Assembly (NCBI RefSeq): GCF_000753735.1
Contig: NZ_JPIN01000005.1
Coordinates: forward strand, 62,001-126,000
Direction of reading: 5' to 3'
Origin: Pseudidiomarina atlantica
GTDB lineage: Bacteria > Pseudomonadota > Gammaproteobacteria > Enterobacterales > Alteromonadaceae
DNA length: 64,000 nucleotides
The notes beneath the pieces were generated by a model, which was given only the letters and a program-made list of their open reading frames with translations, was not told the origin of the DNA and ran no database searches. Made by a program: the position numbers and the translations under genes. Position 1 is the first letter of the stretch. Each line of letters starts with the position of its first letter. Shown here one piece after another: positions 18,505 to 29,393 of this stretch.

Positions 18505-20003
18505 TGCAGCTCAGTCAGTTGTTACCGAATTATCCATTACCGTTGCCAAACGTCAGCGTCGGCGGCTTGAAATTGGATAGCCGCCAAGTTGCCGCTGGTG
18601 ATGCGTTCGTGGCCGTGCCGGGCTATCAGGTCGATGGTCGCGACTTTATTGACGCTGCGATTGCTGCAGGCGCCAAAGTGGTGTTGTGCGAGTCAGATGG
18701 CGTTGGTATCGAACAGCGTGACCAAACCTATATTATTGAAGTGCCGCAGTTAAAGTCAGATTTATCCTTTATCGCCGCACGCTTTTTCGGTGAACCAGCG
18801 CGCCAGCTGCAAGTCATAGGCGTTACTGGCACCAATGGCAAAACGTCAGTGACCTACTTAGTTGCCCAGCTCTTGCAAGAGCTCGGCGTAAAAGCAGGTG
18901 TCATTGGCACCACCGGCAGCGGCTTCCCAGGTGCTCTATTACCTGAAAGTCATACGACGCCCGACCCGATTGCGGTACAGCAACGCTTGGCAATGCTCCG
19001 CGCAGAAGGCGCACAAGCGGTCGCGATGGAAGTATCATCGCATGCCTTGGTGCAGCGTCGTGCCGAGGCGATTCCCTTTGCCGTTGCGGTCGCTACCAAC
19101 ATCAGCCGCGATCACTTGGATTACCATGGCACCATGGCGAACTATGCCGGGGCGAAACGCCGCTTATTTACCGAATTAGACAGTCAAGCGGCGGTCCTCA
19201 ATGTCGACGACGGCGCTTTAACCGCGTGGTTGCCAGATCGTCCAGACGCTTGGCGCTATAGCTTGCAGCCACAAGATCATGGCCGTTGTGTGTTTGCCCA
19301 CGACGTCGTTTATACCGATAGTGGCACACAGTTTACTCTTAACGTTCCTAGCGCCGGTGGTCGTACTGAGTTTAGCGTGCAGTCACCGCTCCTCGGTACT
19401 TTTAATGTTTACAACTTACTTGCGGCTTTGGTTGCGGTTGCGCAATTAGGCCATGCTTGGGAAGCCATCGTTAAAGCGGTGCCGCACTTACATACGGTGC
19501 CAGGTCGGATGGAAGCCTTCAGTGCGGCAAACAAGCCGTTAGTGATTGTCGACTACGCTCACACACCAGATGCGTTACAACAGGTTTTGCAGGCCGTGCG
19601 TCGGCATTGTCATGGCGAACTTTGGTGCGTGTTTGGCTGTGGCGGTGATCGCGATCGAGGCAAACGCCCGCAAATGGGCAGCGTCGCAGCACAGTACGCC
19701 GACCGAGTGGTGGTGACTGACGACAATCCACGTACCGAAGACCCGCAACAGATTATCAGTGACATTCTGGCCGGTATTCCGCAAAGCAATCGTGTCATCA
19801 CCCTGCCGGGCCGCAAGCAGGCCGTGGCGCAAACGATTACGCAAGCTGCCGCGCAGGATGTGGTGGTACTAGCTGGAAAAGGGCATGAAGATTATCAAGT
19901 GATAGGTCGCGAACGTGTCGCTTATGATGAGCGCGCGTGGGCGGCTGCTTGTTTAGCGACACAAGGCACTGCAAAGGCGGTGAGTGGAGGCGAGCATGAT
20001 TAA
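18501..20003 (+). CDS. murE: UDP-MurNAc-tripeptide synthetase (meso-diaminopimelate adding)
   Basis: 500 residues. The ATP loop is GVTGTNGKTSVTYL (near residue 110) and the meso-DAP-selecting motif DDNPR (DDNPRTEDP, near 408) is present, so the third stem residue is diaminopimelate. The start overlaps the ftsI stop (ATGATG) and the end overlaps murF. Confidence 0.97.
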   Translation: MMQLSQLLPNYPLPLPNVSVGGLKLDSRQVAAGDAFVAVPGYQVDGRDFIDAAIAAGAKVVLCESDGVGIEQRDQTYIIEVPQLKSDLSFIAARFFGEPARQLQVIGVTGTNGKTSVTYLVAQLLQELGVKAGVIGTTGSGFPGALLPESHTTPDPIAVQQRLAMLRAEGAQAVAMEVSSHALVQRRAEAIPFAVAVATNISRDHLDYHGTMANYAGAKRRLFTELDSQAAVLNVDDGALTAWLPDRPDAWRYSLQPQDHGRCVFAHDVVYTDSGTQFTLNVPSAGGRTEFSVQSPLLGTFNVYNLLAALVAVAQLGHAWEAIVKAVPHLHTVPGRMEAFSAANKPLVIVDYAHTPDALQQVLQAVRRHCHGELWCVFGCGGDRDRGKRPQMGSVAAQYADRVVVTDDNPRTEDPQQIISDILAGIPQSNRVITLPGRKQAVAQTITQAAAQDVVVLAGKGHEDYQVIGRERVAYDERAWAAACLATQGTAKAVSGGEHD

Positions 20004-21432
20004 AACAGACATGCAGTGGATTTGTCGTGCAGTAGATGGTCAGTTATTCGGCGCCAACATCAGCATTGATGCGGTGAGTACCGATACCCGCAACTTGCCA
20101 AAAGATTGCTTGTTTATTGCGCTCAAAGGGCACAATTTTGATGCGCATGAGTTTGTCGCTGACGCAATGCAGAAGGGCGCAAAGGCGTTGCTAGTTGAGC
20201 GTCGAGTAGAGCTTGCTGAGTATCCTGATGTACCGCAAATCGTCGTCAAGGACACGCGTTACGCATTGGGTCAGCTCGGTGCCGCAGTGAAAGCCAGCGT
20301 GCAGCCGAAGACCATTGCGATTACCGGAAGTAGCGGCAAAACCACAGTCAAAGAGATGATGGCCGCGATTATGTCGAGTCAAGGCAAGGTGCTTGCCACA
20401 GCCGGCAACTTTAACAACGACATCGGCGTACCACTTACCTTGCTGCGCCTTGAGCCACAGCACGATATTGCTATTGTCGAGCTCGGCGCTAATCACCAAG
20501 GTGAGATCGGTTACACCACGCGTTTAACCCAACCTGATGTTGCCATTATCAACAATGTTGCGCCGGCGCATGTCGAAGGCTTTGGCAGCGTACATGGCGT
20601 ATTTCGTGCCAAATCAGAAATTTTTAAAGGCCTGAACGCTGATGGTTTAGCCCTGACGCCGTTGCGTTCAGAGTTTGCGCCCTGCTGGGCTAAGCAAATC
20701 ACTCATTGTAAGCATCTGACCTTTGGTCAAGACGAAGACGCAGCAATTCGTGCTACCGACGTGACCGTCGACGAACAAGGCTGTGCTAGTTTTACCGCAC
20801 ATTTACCGGCGAGCCTAGCGGGCACTGAGCAAAGTGCAAAAATTAAGCTAAACCTGCCGGGTTTACACAACGTTGACAATGCTCTGGTAGCTATTGCAGC
20901 AACAGTTGCGATAGGTTGTCCGCTCGCTGATGCACAAGCTGCGTTAGCGGCTTTAACGCCAGTTCCCGGTCGCATGCATGTGCTGCCACTGAGTGCCCAA
21001 ATCAAACTGATTGACGACAGCTATAACGCCAATGTTGGGTCGGTAAAAGCTGCGCTCGATATGCTCGCGGTTTATCCCGGCTTACGCATTATGGTGCTCG
21101 GCGATATGGGCGAGCTAGGTGAGCAGGCACGGCAATATCATGAAGAAATTGGCGCCTATGCGATTGCGGCTGGTATCGACAACTTATTTACTTTGGGTGT
21201 GTTGAGTCAAAGCGCGAGTGAAGTATTCAACGGCCGTGGCGGTAAGCACTTTAGTGACCTTGCAGCACTGGTCGAGGGCATATTAACGACGACTCAGCAG
21301 GCACAGCTACCGATCACGATTTTGGTGAAAGGCTCGCGTAGCGCACACATGGAACGCGTGATTGAAGCGCTGCAACAACGTGCCAACGAACTCCACCCAA
21401 GCTTGCACGAAGAAGGAAAGCAACCATGCTAG
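19996..21432 (+). CDS. murF: UDP-MurNAc-tripeptide:D-Ala-D-Ala ligase
   Basis: About 478 residues from ATG 19996, supported by GGAGG at 19986-19990; an in-frame GTG at 19984 is weaker. Key motifs are [13 protein letters not shown] (ATP loop, near residue 110), [14 protein letters not shown], and [16 protein letters not shown]. It adds D-Ala-D-Ala to complete the pentapeptide precursor. The 5' end overlaps murE and the 3' end overlaps mraY. Confidence 0.97.
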   Translation: MIKTDMQWICRAVDGQLFGANISIDAVSTDTRNLPKDCLFIALKGHNFDAHEFVADAMQKGAKALLVERRVELAEYPDVPQIVVKDTRYALGQLGAAVKASVQPKTIAITGSSGKTTVKEMMAAIMSSQGKVLATAGNFNNDIGVPLTLLRLEPQHDIAIVELGANHQGEIGYTTRLTQPDVAIINNVAPAHVEGFGSVHGVFRAKSEIFKGLNADGLALTPLRSEFAPCWAKQITHCKHLTFGQDEDAAIRATDVTVDEQGCASFTAHLPASLAGTEQSAKIKLNLPGLHNVDNALVAIAATVAIGCPLADAQAALAALTPVPGRMHVLPLSAQIKLIDDSYNANVGSVKAALDMLAVYPGLRIMVLGDMGELGEQARQYHEEIGAYAIAAGIDNLFTLGVLSQSASEVFNGRGGKHFSDLAALVEGILTTTQQAQLPITILVKGSRSAHMERVIEALQQRANELHPSLHEEGKQPC

Positions 21433-22508
21433 TTTGGCTAGCGGATTATTTAACCCAGTTTGCTACGGGCTTTAATGTCGTCTCGTACTTGACCATGCGC
21501 GCGATTCTCAGTGTGCTGACGGCGTTACTGATGGCACTCATTCTGGGTCCGCGGTTGATCCGCTATTTGCAGCGTCTACAGATTGGTCAGTCGGTTCGAG
21601 ATGATGGCCCGCAAAGCCACTTAAGTAAGTCAGGCACCCCAACCATGGGTGGGGTGTTGATCATTGCCTCGATTGTGATTTCAACGGTGCTGTGGGCAGA
21701 TTTGTCCAACCGCTATGTGCAAACTGTCCTTGGAGTCGTTATCGGATTTGGCCTCATCGGTTTTATCGACGACTATCGCAAAGTAGTCCAGAAAAACTCA
21801 CGTGGCTTGCCGGCGAAGTGGAAGTACTTTTGGCAATCCGTGGTGGCAACTGGGGCGGCAGTATTCTTGTATGCCAATGCGACCGTTGGCGCCGAAACCC
21901 AGTTGCTTGTGCCATTTTTCAAAGATGTGATGCCACAACTGGGATTGTTTTATGTGGTTCTAGCTTATTTTGTCGTGGTCGGCACCAGTAACGCAGTGAA
22001 TCTAACCGACGGTCTCGATGGTCTCGCTATTGTGCCAACCATTATGGTCGCTGGTGCGTTAGGCATTTTTGCATATGCCTCAGGCAACATGAACTTTGCC
22101 GAATACTTGAATATTCCTCACTTGCCGTTATCAGGCGAACTGCTGGTAGTGTGTACCGCCATTTGCGGAGCTGGTCTCGGCTTTTTGTGGTTTAACACCT
22201 ATCCAGCTCAAGTATTCATGGGAGATGTCGGCTCACTTACGCTGGGCGCCACCTTGGGCATTATCGCTGTGATGGTGCGCCAAGAGTTGATTCTTTTCAT
22301 CATGGGCGGTGTGTTCGTGATGGAAACCGTATCGGTGATGCTCCAAGTTGGCTCCTACAAACTGCGCGGTAAACGCGTGTTTCGTATGGCGCCGATTCAT
22401 CATCATTATGAACTTAAGGGTTGGCCAGAGCCGCGCGTCATCGTGCGTTTTTGGATTTTGTCGGTGGTCTTTGTGTTGATCGGCTTGGCCACCTTAAAAC
22501 TACGTTAA
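21426..22508 (+). CDS. mraY: Phospho-MurNAc-pentapeptide translocase MraY
   Basis: 360 residues, the same length as E. coli MraY, with about ten membrane helices. Catalytic motifs include GFIDDYRKV (near 115), [14 protein letters not shown] (near 188) and [16 protein letters not shown] (near 322). It makes lipid I at the inner membrane. Confidence 0.98.
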   Translation: MLVWLADYLTQFATGFNVVSYLTMRAILSVLTALLMALILGPRLIRYLQRLQIGQSVRDDGPQSHLSKSGTPTMGGVLIIASIVISTVLWADLSNRYVQTVLGVVIGFGLIGFIDDYRKVVQKNSRGLPAKWKYFWQSVVATGAAVFLYANATVGAETQLLVPFFKDVMPQLGLFYVVLAYFVVVGTSNAVNLTDGLDGLAIVPTIMVAGALGIFAYASGNMNFAEYLNIPHLPLSGELLVVCTAICGAGLGFLWFNTYPAQVFMGDVGSLTLGATLGIIAVMVRQELILFIMGGVFVMETVSVMLQVGSYKLRGKRVFRMAPIHHHYELKGWPEPRVIVRFWILSVVFVLIGLATLKLR

Positions 22509-22529
22509 CAACGGGATGCAGACGCAGCA

Positions 22530-23903
22530 ATGAGCTATTTAGCAGCACTCGACAATTATGACAGCATTGGCGTGGTTGGTCTCGGCCAGTCAGGGCTGTC
22601 GTGTGTGCGCTTTTTGCTGCAACAAGGGTTGCGTCCAGTCGTTTTTGATACGCGTGAGCAGCCACCAGCGCCGGCGTTACAACTGGTGCAAGAAGCTGGC
22701 TTGAAGTTATTCACAGGGGTGCTCGATATTGCTGAAGTGTTGGCCTGTGACCTATTGGTAGTGAGTCCAGGTTTAGACCTGCGCAATCCGGCGTTACAGA
22801 TGGCTGCAGATGCTGATATCCCACTGGTAGGTGATGCAGATATTTTTGCCCAGTACGCACAGGCGCCAGTGCTGGGTATTACCGGCTCGAATGGCAAATC
22901 AACGGTCACTAAGCTGACGGCTGAGTTACTCAGTGCTGCCGGCAAAAAGGTTGCCATGGGTGGTAATATCGGTATTCCGATGCTCGACGTGCTGGCTGCC
23001 GATGTCGACGTCTATGTACTCGAGCTGTCAAGTTTTCAGCTCGACACGATGCATGACTTACGGTTACACGCAGCGGCCTTATTGAATATTAGCGATGATC
23101 ATCTGGATCGCTACGCAAGTCGTGCGCACTACGTGCAATCCAAGCATCGGATCTACAACAACGCTAGCACCGGTATCTGGAATCGTGATCAGCGCTTAAC
23201 CGCACCCGACCATTTAGCGTTTGAGCAACAACTTAGCTTTGGTAGTGATAGTGCGGAACTCGAAGTGCCAGGCTTATTTGGCCTAGAGTTTGACGATAGT
23301 GAAGCCACTTTGTACTACCGCGATCAAGCGCTATTGCGGGCTTCTGAGTTAAAGCTCAGTGGCGTGCACAACTTATTGAATATCCAAGCGGCACTGGCTT
23401 TAGTGCAGACCCTTGGTATTGAACCGCAGACCGTACTTGACGCCGTGCGTAACTTCACTGGTTTACCGCACCGTTGCGAATTGGTGGCTGAAGCCGCTGG
23501 TGTGCGTTGGGTGAATGATTCCAAGGCGACTAACATTGGAGCAGCAGAAGCGGCTATTCAAGGACTCCGCCCATTAGTGCAGGGCAAGTTGATTTTGATC
23601 GCTGGTGGCGACGGAAAAGGCGCTGATTTTAGTGTGTTCCGTACCGCCTTGAAACAAGTCGATGAATTGATTGTACTTGGCCGCGATGCCGAGCGCGTAG
23701 CGCAACATTATGCCGGTACAGCCATTCGCGTTAGCGATATGAGCCAAGCGGTTGCGGCAGCGGCACAACAGGCCATCGAACACAGCACGGTATTGTTGGC
23801 ACCGGCCTGCGCCAGTCTCGATATGTACAAAAACTATGAACAACGCGGCGAAATGTTTAAAGCGGCGGTGCTTGCACAGGTTGCGGAGGTGACGCATGGC
23901 TGA
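22530..23903 (+). CDS. murD: UDP-MurNAc-L-alanine:D-glutamate ligase
   Basis: 457 residues. The N-terminal Rossmann-like domain starts VVGLGQSGLSCVRFLL, the ATP loop is GITGSNGKSTVTKL (near 112), and NDSKATNIGAAEAAI lies near 328. It adds D-Glu to UDP-MurNAc-L-Ala. There is a 21-base gap after mraY and an 8-base overlap with ftsW. Confidence 0.97.
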   Translation: MSYLAALDNYDSIGVVGLGQSGLSCVRFLLQQGLRPVVFDTREQPPAPALQLVQEAGLKLFTGVLDIAEVLACDLLVVSPGLDLRNPALQMAADADIPLVGDADIFAQYAQAPVLGITGSNGKSTVTKLTAELLSAAGKKVAMGGNIGIPMLDVLAADVDVYVLELSSFQLDTMHDLRLHAAALLNISDDHLDRYASRAHYVQSKHRIYNNASTGIWNRDQRLTAPDHLAFEQQLSFGSDSAELEVPGLFGLEFDDSEATLYYRDQALLRASELKLSGVHNLLNIQAALALVQTLGIEPQTVLDAVRNFTGLPHRCELVAEAAGVRWVNDSKATNIGAAEAAIQGLRPLVQGKLILIAGGDGKGADFSVFRTALKQVDELIVLGRDAERVAQHYAGTAIRVSDMSQAVAAAAQQAIEHSTVLLAPACASLDMYKNYEQRGEMFKAAVLAQVAEVTHG

Positions 23904-25149
23904 AACAGCGCGCACTGAACAGCAACTTGAATTAGGCATTCAGCAAGGTGCAATCGAGCCAAGTTTATGGCAGCGGTTGCAAGAGTGGTGGCTCCCTGAA
24001 GAGAGCGTACTCTACGACCGCGCGCTGTTATGGCTAGCGCTAGGGTTGATGGCATTCGGCTTTATCATGGTGAGTTCGGCGTCGTTTCCGATTGCTGAGC
24101 GTCTGACCGGCAATCCATTCCATTTCGTTATTCGCCACAGCCTTTATGTTGCCTTGGGCTTGGGACTACTAGCTATTACCGTACAGATTCCTTCGGACTG
24201 GTGGTTCAAAGGCAGTGCTGGCTTGCTCCTTACAGCATTAGCCTCATTGATTGTGGTGTTGGTAGTCGGTCATGAAGTGAACGGTGCGCGCCGCTGGATC
24301 AAAATCGGACCTATGACGCTGCAGGTCGCCGAACTCGCGAAATTCTTTTTCGTGATTTATCTGAGTAGTTATTTGGCGCGGCGCATTGACTTGGTGCAAG
24401 AGAATTTGCGCGAATTTATTAAGCCACTGGTGGTGCTGTTCTTTTTTGCGGTATTGCTGCTGATGCAGCCAGACTTCGGTTCACTAGCAGTGATGATCGC
24501 CATCGTGGTCGGCATGTTGTTTTTAGCTGGCGCGCGCTTGTGGCAGTTCTTTGCGATCTCGATTGTGCTAGCACTGGGCGTTACTTTACTGATCATCAAA
24601 GAACCCTATCGGATGAAGCGCGTCACCTCGTTTCTAGATCCTTGGGAAGACCCCTTTGGCAGCGGCTATCAGTTGACCCAGTCGCTCATGGCATTTGGCC
24701 GCGGTGATTGGCTGGGGCAAGGACTTGGCAACAGTATTCAAAAATTGCAGTACCTGCCAGAAGCGCACACCGACTTTATTATGGCGGTGGTCGGCGAAGA
24801 GCTTGGCTTTCTCGGTTTAGTGGGCGTTTTAGTGGCGGTGTTTGCCATGGTCATTCGGGCATTATTAATTGGCCGTCGCGGCTTACGTCTCGATGAGCGC
24901 TTTGGCGCCTTCGTCGCCTATGGCATCGGCATTTGGTTTGCCTTCCAAGCGCTGGTCAATATCGGCGCGGCAGCAGGCATGCTGCCGACCAAGGGCCTAA
25001 CTTTGCCGTTTGTATCCTACGGTGGCACCAGCTTGCTAGTCAGCTGTATTGCGCTGGGATTGTTATTGCGCATCGATTACGAGCAGCGCAAGAGAACCGT
25101 GAAAGCAGCGCCACGTTCGGGTATCAGACGGCGGAGGAATAGCGTATGA
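23896..25149 (+). CDS. ftsW: Septal peptidoglycan glycosyltransferase FtsW
   Basis: 417 residues of the SEDS family with ten membrane helices after a cytosolic N-terminus of about 38 residues. Family motifs include NGARRWIKIGPMTLQVAELAK, AHTDFIMAVVGEELGFLG and the C-terminal LPFVSYGGTSLL. It polymerises septal glycan with FtsI. It overlaps murD and murG. Confidence 0.97.
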   Translation: MAETARTEQQLELGIQQGAIEPSLWQRLQEWWLPEESVLYDRALLWLALGLMAFGFIMVSSASFPIAERLTGNPFHFVIRHSLYVALGLGLLAITVQIPSDWWFKGSAGLLLTALASLIVVLVVGHEVNGARRWIKIGPMTLQVAELAKFFFVIYLSSYLARRIDLVQENLREFIKPLVVLFFFAVLLLMQPDFGSLAVMIAIVVGMLFLAGARLWQFFAISIVLALGVTLLIIKEPYRMKRVTSFLDPWEDPFGSGYQLTQSLMAFGRGDWLGQGLGNSIQKLQYLPEAHTDFIMAVVGEELGFLGLVGVLVAVFAMVIRALLIGRRGLRLDERFGAFVAYGIGIWFAFQALVNIGAAAGMLPTKGLTLPFVSYGGTSLLVSCIALGLLLRIDYEQRKRTVKAAPRSGIRRRRNSV

Positions 25150-26210
25150 GTCACATCGTCATCGCTGCCGCCGGAACCGGCGGTCACGTGTTTCCGGCAC
25201 TGGCAGTCGCTGAGCAATTGCGCGCCAAAGGCCACAACATCACTTGGTTAGGCACCACTGAGCAGCGCTTAGAAGCGCGCGTGGTACCGGCCGCTGGTTT
25301 TGCGCTAGAGCAAATTAGCATGCAAGGGCTGCGCGGCCATGGCTTGCTGCGCAAATTAGCAATGCCATTGCGCATGCTTAAAGCCATTGGTCAATGTCGT
25401 AAAATTTATCGCCGCAACAACACCCAGTTGGTCGTGAGTTTTGGTGGCTATGTTTGCGGTCCCGCGGGATTAACGGCGAAAGCTGCAGGGATCCCGTTGT
25501 TGGTGCATGAACAAAACGCCGTGGCGGGCATGACCAATAAAATGCTGGCGCGCTTTGCCAGCCATGTGATGGTCGGCTTTGCTGCGGCACAACAGCAGTT
25601 ACCTGGTGCCGAAGTGACAGGAAATCCGTTGCGCGCCGAGTGGGCCGCGGCAAGTGCGCCAGCTGCGAGTGACAAACTGCGAGTATTGGTGGTCGGCGGT
25701 AGCCTCGGCGCCCAAGCGTTGAATCAAGCAGTACCGGCTGCGCTTCACCAGTTAGACCAAGCTGAGCGGCTGCAAGTCGTGCATCAGTGCGGTAAAGGGC
25801 GTGTCGCTGAAGTCGAAACGGCCTATGCGGCAAGCGGTATTGCTGCGGTGACCGTGCTGGAGTTTATCGATGCTATGCATGCTGCCTATGCCGAAGCTGA
25901 TGTTGTGATTTGTCGCGCTGGCGCCCTAACGGTAAGTGAGTTAGCCGTTGTCGGTACCCCAGCGATTTTTGTGCCATTGCCACATGCTGTCGATGATCAT
26001 CAGACTGCCAATGCACAGGAGCTCGAGCGAGTTGGGGCTGGCGTGGTGTTACCCCAACCGCAATTAGAACAAATTGAGCCATTGGTGGCGCTGTTGCGTG
26101 ACTGGTTGGCACATCCCGAAAAATTAAGTGAGATGCGGCGGAATGCGCAAGCAGCGGCGCGTCCACAAGCAACGCAAGTAGTAGTGGAGCGATGTGAGCA
26201 ATGGTTATGA
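25146..26210 (+). CDS. murG: UDP-GlcNAc:lipid I N-acetylglucosaminyltransferase MurG
   Basis: 354 residues, a GT-B glycosyltransferase with the N-terminal [18 protein letters not shown] loop, [12 protein letters not shown], and the C-terminal-domain [12 protein letters not shown] loop. It converts lipid I to lipid II on the cytosolic membrane face. It overlaps ftsW by 4 bases and murC by up to 10. Confidence 0.97.
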   Translation: MSHIVIAAAGTGGHVFPALAVAEQLRAKGHNITWLGTTEQRLEARVVPAAGFALEQISMQGLRGHGLLRKLAMPLRMLKAIGQCRKIYRRNNTQLVVSFGGYVCGPAGLTAKAAGIPLLVHEQNAVAGMTNKMLARFASHVMVGFAAAQQQLPGAEVTGNPLRAEWAAASAPAASDKLRVLVVGGSLGAQALNQAVPAALHQLDQAERLQVVHQCGKGRVAEVETAYAASGIAAVTVLEFIDAMHAAYAEADVVICRAGALTVSELAVVGTPAIFVPLPHAVDDHQTANAQELERVGAGVVLPQPQLEQIEPLVALLRDWLAHPEKLSEMRRNAQAAARPQATQVVVERCEQWL

Positions 26211-27703
26211 GTAGCAACGCAATGAAAACGCCTTTCACCGTGGTGAGCGTGCCGGAAATGCGGCGCGTGAAGCGTATTCATTTTGTTGGCATCGGTGGTG
26301 CCGGCATGGGCGGTATTGCCGAAGTGTTGCTGAACCAAGGCTACAGCATCAGCGGCTCGGACATGGCGGAGAATGCCAATACCGAGCGGTTACGTAATCT
26401 AGGTGCGTGTATTGCGATTGGTCATGCGACAGAAAATGTCGCACAGGCAGACGTAGTGGTAGTGAGTTCGGCAATTCGCGCCGACAATGTCGAATTGCAA
26501 GCCGCCAAGGCAGCGGGTATTCCGCAAGTGCGACGCGCCGAGATGTTGGCTGAACTGATGCGCTTCCGTCATGGTATCGCGGTGGCCGGTACCCACGGCA
26601 AAACCACGACTACCAGTTTAATCGCTAGCATTTTCGCCGAGGCTGAGCTGGATCCGACGTTCGTTATCGGTGGCTTGCTTAATAGCGCTGGCAGCAACGC
26701 ACGCTTGGGCAGTAGTAAGTACCTGATTGCCGAAGCTGATGAATCCGACGCTTCGTTCTTGCATCTGCAACCGATGGTGGCGGTGGTTACCAACATCGAA
26801 GCGGATCACATGGATACCTACGGCGGTGACTTTAACCGCTTGCTCGACACCTATCTCGAGTTTTTGCACAACCTCCCGTTTTACGGCCTAGCAGTAATGT
26901 GTATTGATGACCCAGTGATTCGCGAGTTACGCGCGCGCATTGGTCGTCACATCACCACTTACGGTTTTAATAATGATGCTGATGTACGCGGCAGCGATTA
27001 TCGCCAGCAGGGTGGTCAGAGCCACTTCACGGTGTTACGCGATGGTCGGCAACCGCTTGAGGTGACCTTGAATCTGCCAGGGCATCACAACGCACTGAAT
27101 GCCTTGGCGGCGATTGCGGTCGCTACCGATGAGGGCATTGACGATGCCGCTATCCAGCGAGCTTTAGTACAGTTTGGCGGTATCGGTCGACGGTTCCAGA
27201 ATTTGGGTCACTTCGCCTGCGCCCGTGAGGGTAAAGCAGGCGAGGTGATGTTGATTGATGATTATGGTCATCACCCGACCGAGGTCGCGGCAACCATTGC
27301 TGCGGCGCGTGCCGGTTGGCCCGAGCATCGCTTAGTGATGGCATTCCAGCCGCATCGCTACTCGCGGACACGCGACCTATACGACGATTTTGTCTCGGTG
27401 CTATCGGAAGTTGATGTGCTCCTGTTGCTAGATGTCTACAGTGCTGGCGAAGCACCAGTGCAAGGCGCAGACAGCCGTTCGTTAGCAAAATCGTTGCGCT
27501 TGCGCGGCAAAGTTGAACCGATTTATGTCGGTGACCGCGGCGAATTGATGAAGGTACTTGCGGACTTACTGCAACCGCAGGATATCGTGCTCGCACAAGG
27601 TGCCGGCAACATTGGTGCCATTGCCAAAGATCTCGCAGCGACCGCACTGCAACCTGAGGCGTTGAGAGCCGCAGGTGCTGCATTCAAGGAGGCGCAGGCA
27701 TGA
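26201..27703 (+). CDS. murC: UDP-MurNAc:L-alanine ligase MurC
   Basis: About 500 residues with [17 protein letters not shown] near the N-terminus, [16 protein letters not shown] (ATP loop, near 128) and [15 protein letters not shown] (near 352). It adds the first stem-peptide residue to UDP-MurNAc. Starts at ATG 26201, 26207 and 26222 are all possible; a GGAG at 26186-26189 does not decide. Confidence 0.96.
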   Translation: MVMSSNAMKTPFTVVSVPEMRRVKRIHFVGIGGAGMGGIAEVLLNQGYSISGSDMAENANTERLRNLGACIAIGHATENVAQADVVVVSSAIRADNVELQAAKAAGIPQVRRAEMLAELMRFRHGIAVAGTHGKTTTTSLIASIFAEAELDPTFVIGGLLNSAGSNARLGSSKYLIAEADESDASFLHLQPMVAVVTNIEADHMDTYGGDFNRLLDTYLEFLHNLPFYGLAVMCIDDPVIRELRARIGRHITTYGFNNDADVRGSDYRQQGGQSHFTVLRDGRQPLEVTLNLPGHHNALNALAAIAVATDEGIDDAAIQRALVQFGGIGRRFQNLGHFACAREGKAGEVMLIDDYGHHPTEVAATIAAARAGWPEHRLVMAFQPHRYSRTRDLYDDFVSVLSEVDVLLLLDVYSAGEAPVQGADSRSLAKSLRLRGKVEPIYVGDRGELMKVLADLLQPQDIVLAQGAGNIGAIAKDLAATALQPEALRAAGAAFKEAQA

Positions 27704-28614
27704 GTGAATTTGGCAAAGTAGCAGTATTGATGGGCGGTGATTCGGCCGAGCGCGAAGTGAGTCTGCGTTCCGGTCACGCCGTGACCAAAGCGTTGCGCGA
27801 AGCCGGCGTTGATGCACATCCGTTTGACCCAGCGCATAACCCGCTCGCCGAGCTAAAAGAACAAGGTTTTCAGCGAGCTTTTAATGTTTTGCACGGGCGT
27901 GGCGGCGAAGACGGCACCATTCAAGGCGCGCTGCATTATTTGGGGATTCCGTACACCGGCAGTGGGGTATTGGCCTGTGCTTTGGCAATGGACAAAGTGA
28001 AAACCAAACAAATTTGGCAAGCGGCTGGGTTGCCAGTGGCGACCAGTCGCGTGATCCGCAAGGGTCAAGCTTACGATGCTAAGCACCTGTTAGAAGAACT
28101 CGGCGGCAAAGTAATGGTGAAGCCAGCGCAAGAAGGTTCAAGCATTGGCATGAGCTCGGCGGCAGATGCTGCGGGCTTAAATAAGGCGATTGCCTTGGCA
28201 CATGAATTTGACGCCGAAGCTTTGGTCGAGAGTTGGTTGGCGGGACCGGAATATACGGTGGCCATTTTGGGTGACCAAGCATTGCCAGCGATTCGTTTGC
28301 AAACCACCCATGAATTTTACGATTACGATGCCAAGTACCAAGCCAATGACACGCAATATCATTGTCCTGCGGGCTTGTCAGATCTGGAAGAAATGGCCCT
28401 GCGTCAACTTGCAGAAGAAGCGTTTGCTTGTTTAAGCGGCAAAGGCTGGGGACGCATAGATGTGATGTGCGACAAATTTGGCAATTTTCGTTTGCTCGAA
28501 GCAAACATGGTGCCAGGCATGACCGAAAAAAGTTTAGTACCCATGGCAGCCAAGGCGGCTGGTATGAGTTTTGCCGAGTTAGTGGTTGAGATTTTACGTC
28601 GTTGTGAGAGCTGA
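27700..28614 (+). CDS. ddlB: D-alanine:D-alanine ligase
   Basis: 304 residues of the ATP-grasp fold: [19 protein letters not shown] at the N-terminus, [14 protein letters not shown] in the centre, and [10 protein letters not shown]...[15 protein letters not shown] at the C-terminus. It makes the D-Ala-D-Ala used by MurF. The start overlaps the murC stop (ATGA). Confidence 0.97.
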   Translation: MSEFGKVAVLMGGDSAEREVSLRSGHAVTKALREAGVDAHPFDPAHNPLAELKEQGFQRAFNVLHGRGGEDGTIQGALHYLGIPYTGSGVLACALAMDKVKTKQIWQAAGLPVATSRVIRKGQAYDAKHLLEELGGKVMVKPAQEGSSIGMSSAADAAGLNKAIALAHEFDAEALVESWLAGPEYTVAILGDQALPAIRLQTTHEFYDYDAKYQANDTQYHCPAGLSDLEEMALRQLAEEAFACLSGKGWGRIDVMCDKFGNFRLLEANMVPGMTEKSLVPMAAKAAGMSFAELVVEILRRCES

Positions 28615-28617
28615 TGT

Positions 28618-29388
28618 ATGGCTGCGAGCGAACGCACAATTACATGGCAGTTTTGGGCGGGGTTGAGTTTTTTCGCAGTCGTGGTGATCGGCACCTTAGC
28701 GGGCATTGGGTGGTTGTACTACACCGCCATGGACGCTCAGGAAGTACCGTTAAAGCGACTGGTGGTGCAAGGCGAGTTGCAGTATGTAACGCCAGCAGAT
28801 GTGCGCACCACCTTGTTAGGCGAACCGCTGGGGAGTTTTTTCTCAGCCGACGTGAATGAAATACGGGCACGCATAGAAGCTATGCCTTGGGTCGCACAAG
28901 CGTCGGTGCGCAAGGAATGGCCGGATATTTTGAAAGTGTTTTTGGTCGAGCAGAAGCCGCTTGCCCATTGGAATGCGAACCAGCGCGATGACGCGTTGGT
29001 GAACCAAGCAGGTGAGGTGTTTTACGCCGACAAGTCAGTACTGGAACAGAGTTTGCCGTACTTGTCGGGCCCCGAACACGCCATAGCTGAAGTGGTGCAG
29101 CAATACCGCAACACCAGCGAGCTACTTGGTTTGAATGGTTTTCAGGTACAGCAGTTGGAGTTAAGCGAACGTTTTGCGGTGGAGCTGGTTTTGCAAAATG
29201 GTTTGCAACTGCGGTTAGGGCGCGAAGCCTTATTAGAACGGATACAGCGATTTATTGATTTGTATCCGCAGTTAGAAAAGCACAAAGAGTTGCCGCTGGA
29301 GTCAGTGGATTTGCGTTACGACACCGGTGTTGCGGTGCGCTGGCGCAGTAAAGAAGAAGTTGCAGCAGAACAACAACAAGAGAGTTAA
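28618..29388 (+). CDS. ftsQ: Cell division protein FtsQ
   Basis: 256 residues: one membrane helix (about 14-36), a POTRA domain (LKRLVVQGELQYVTPADVRTTL onward) and a beta-domain with the WPDILKVFLVEQKPLAHWN stretch. FtsQ recruits FtsB-FtsL to the septum. It lies 3 bases after ddlB and 5 bases before ftsA. Confidence 0.96.
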   Translation: MAASERTITWQFWAGLSFFAVVVIGTLAGIGWLYYTAMDAQEVPLKRLVVQGELQYVTPADVRTTLLGEPLGSFFSADVNEIRARIEAMPWVAQASVRKEWPDILKVFLVEQKPLAHWNANQRDDALVNQAGEVFYADKSVLEQSLPYLSGPEHAIAEVVQQYRNTSELLGLNGFQVQQLELSERFAVELVLQNGLQLRLGREALLERIQRFIDLYPQLEKHKELPLESVDLRYDTGVAVRWRSKEEVAAEQQQES

Positions 29389-29393
29389 AAGGC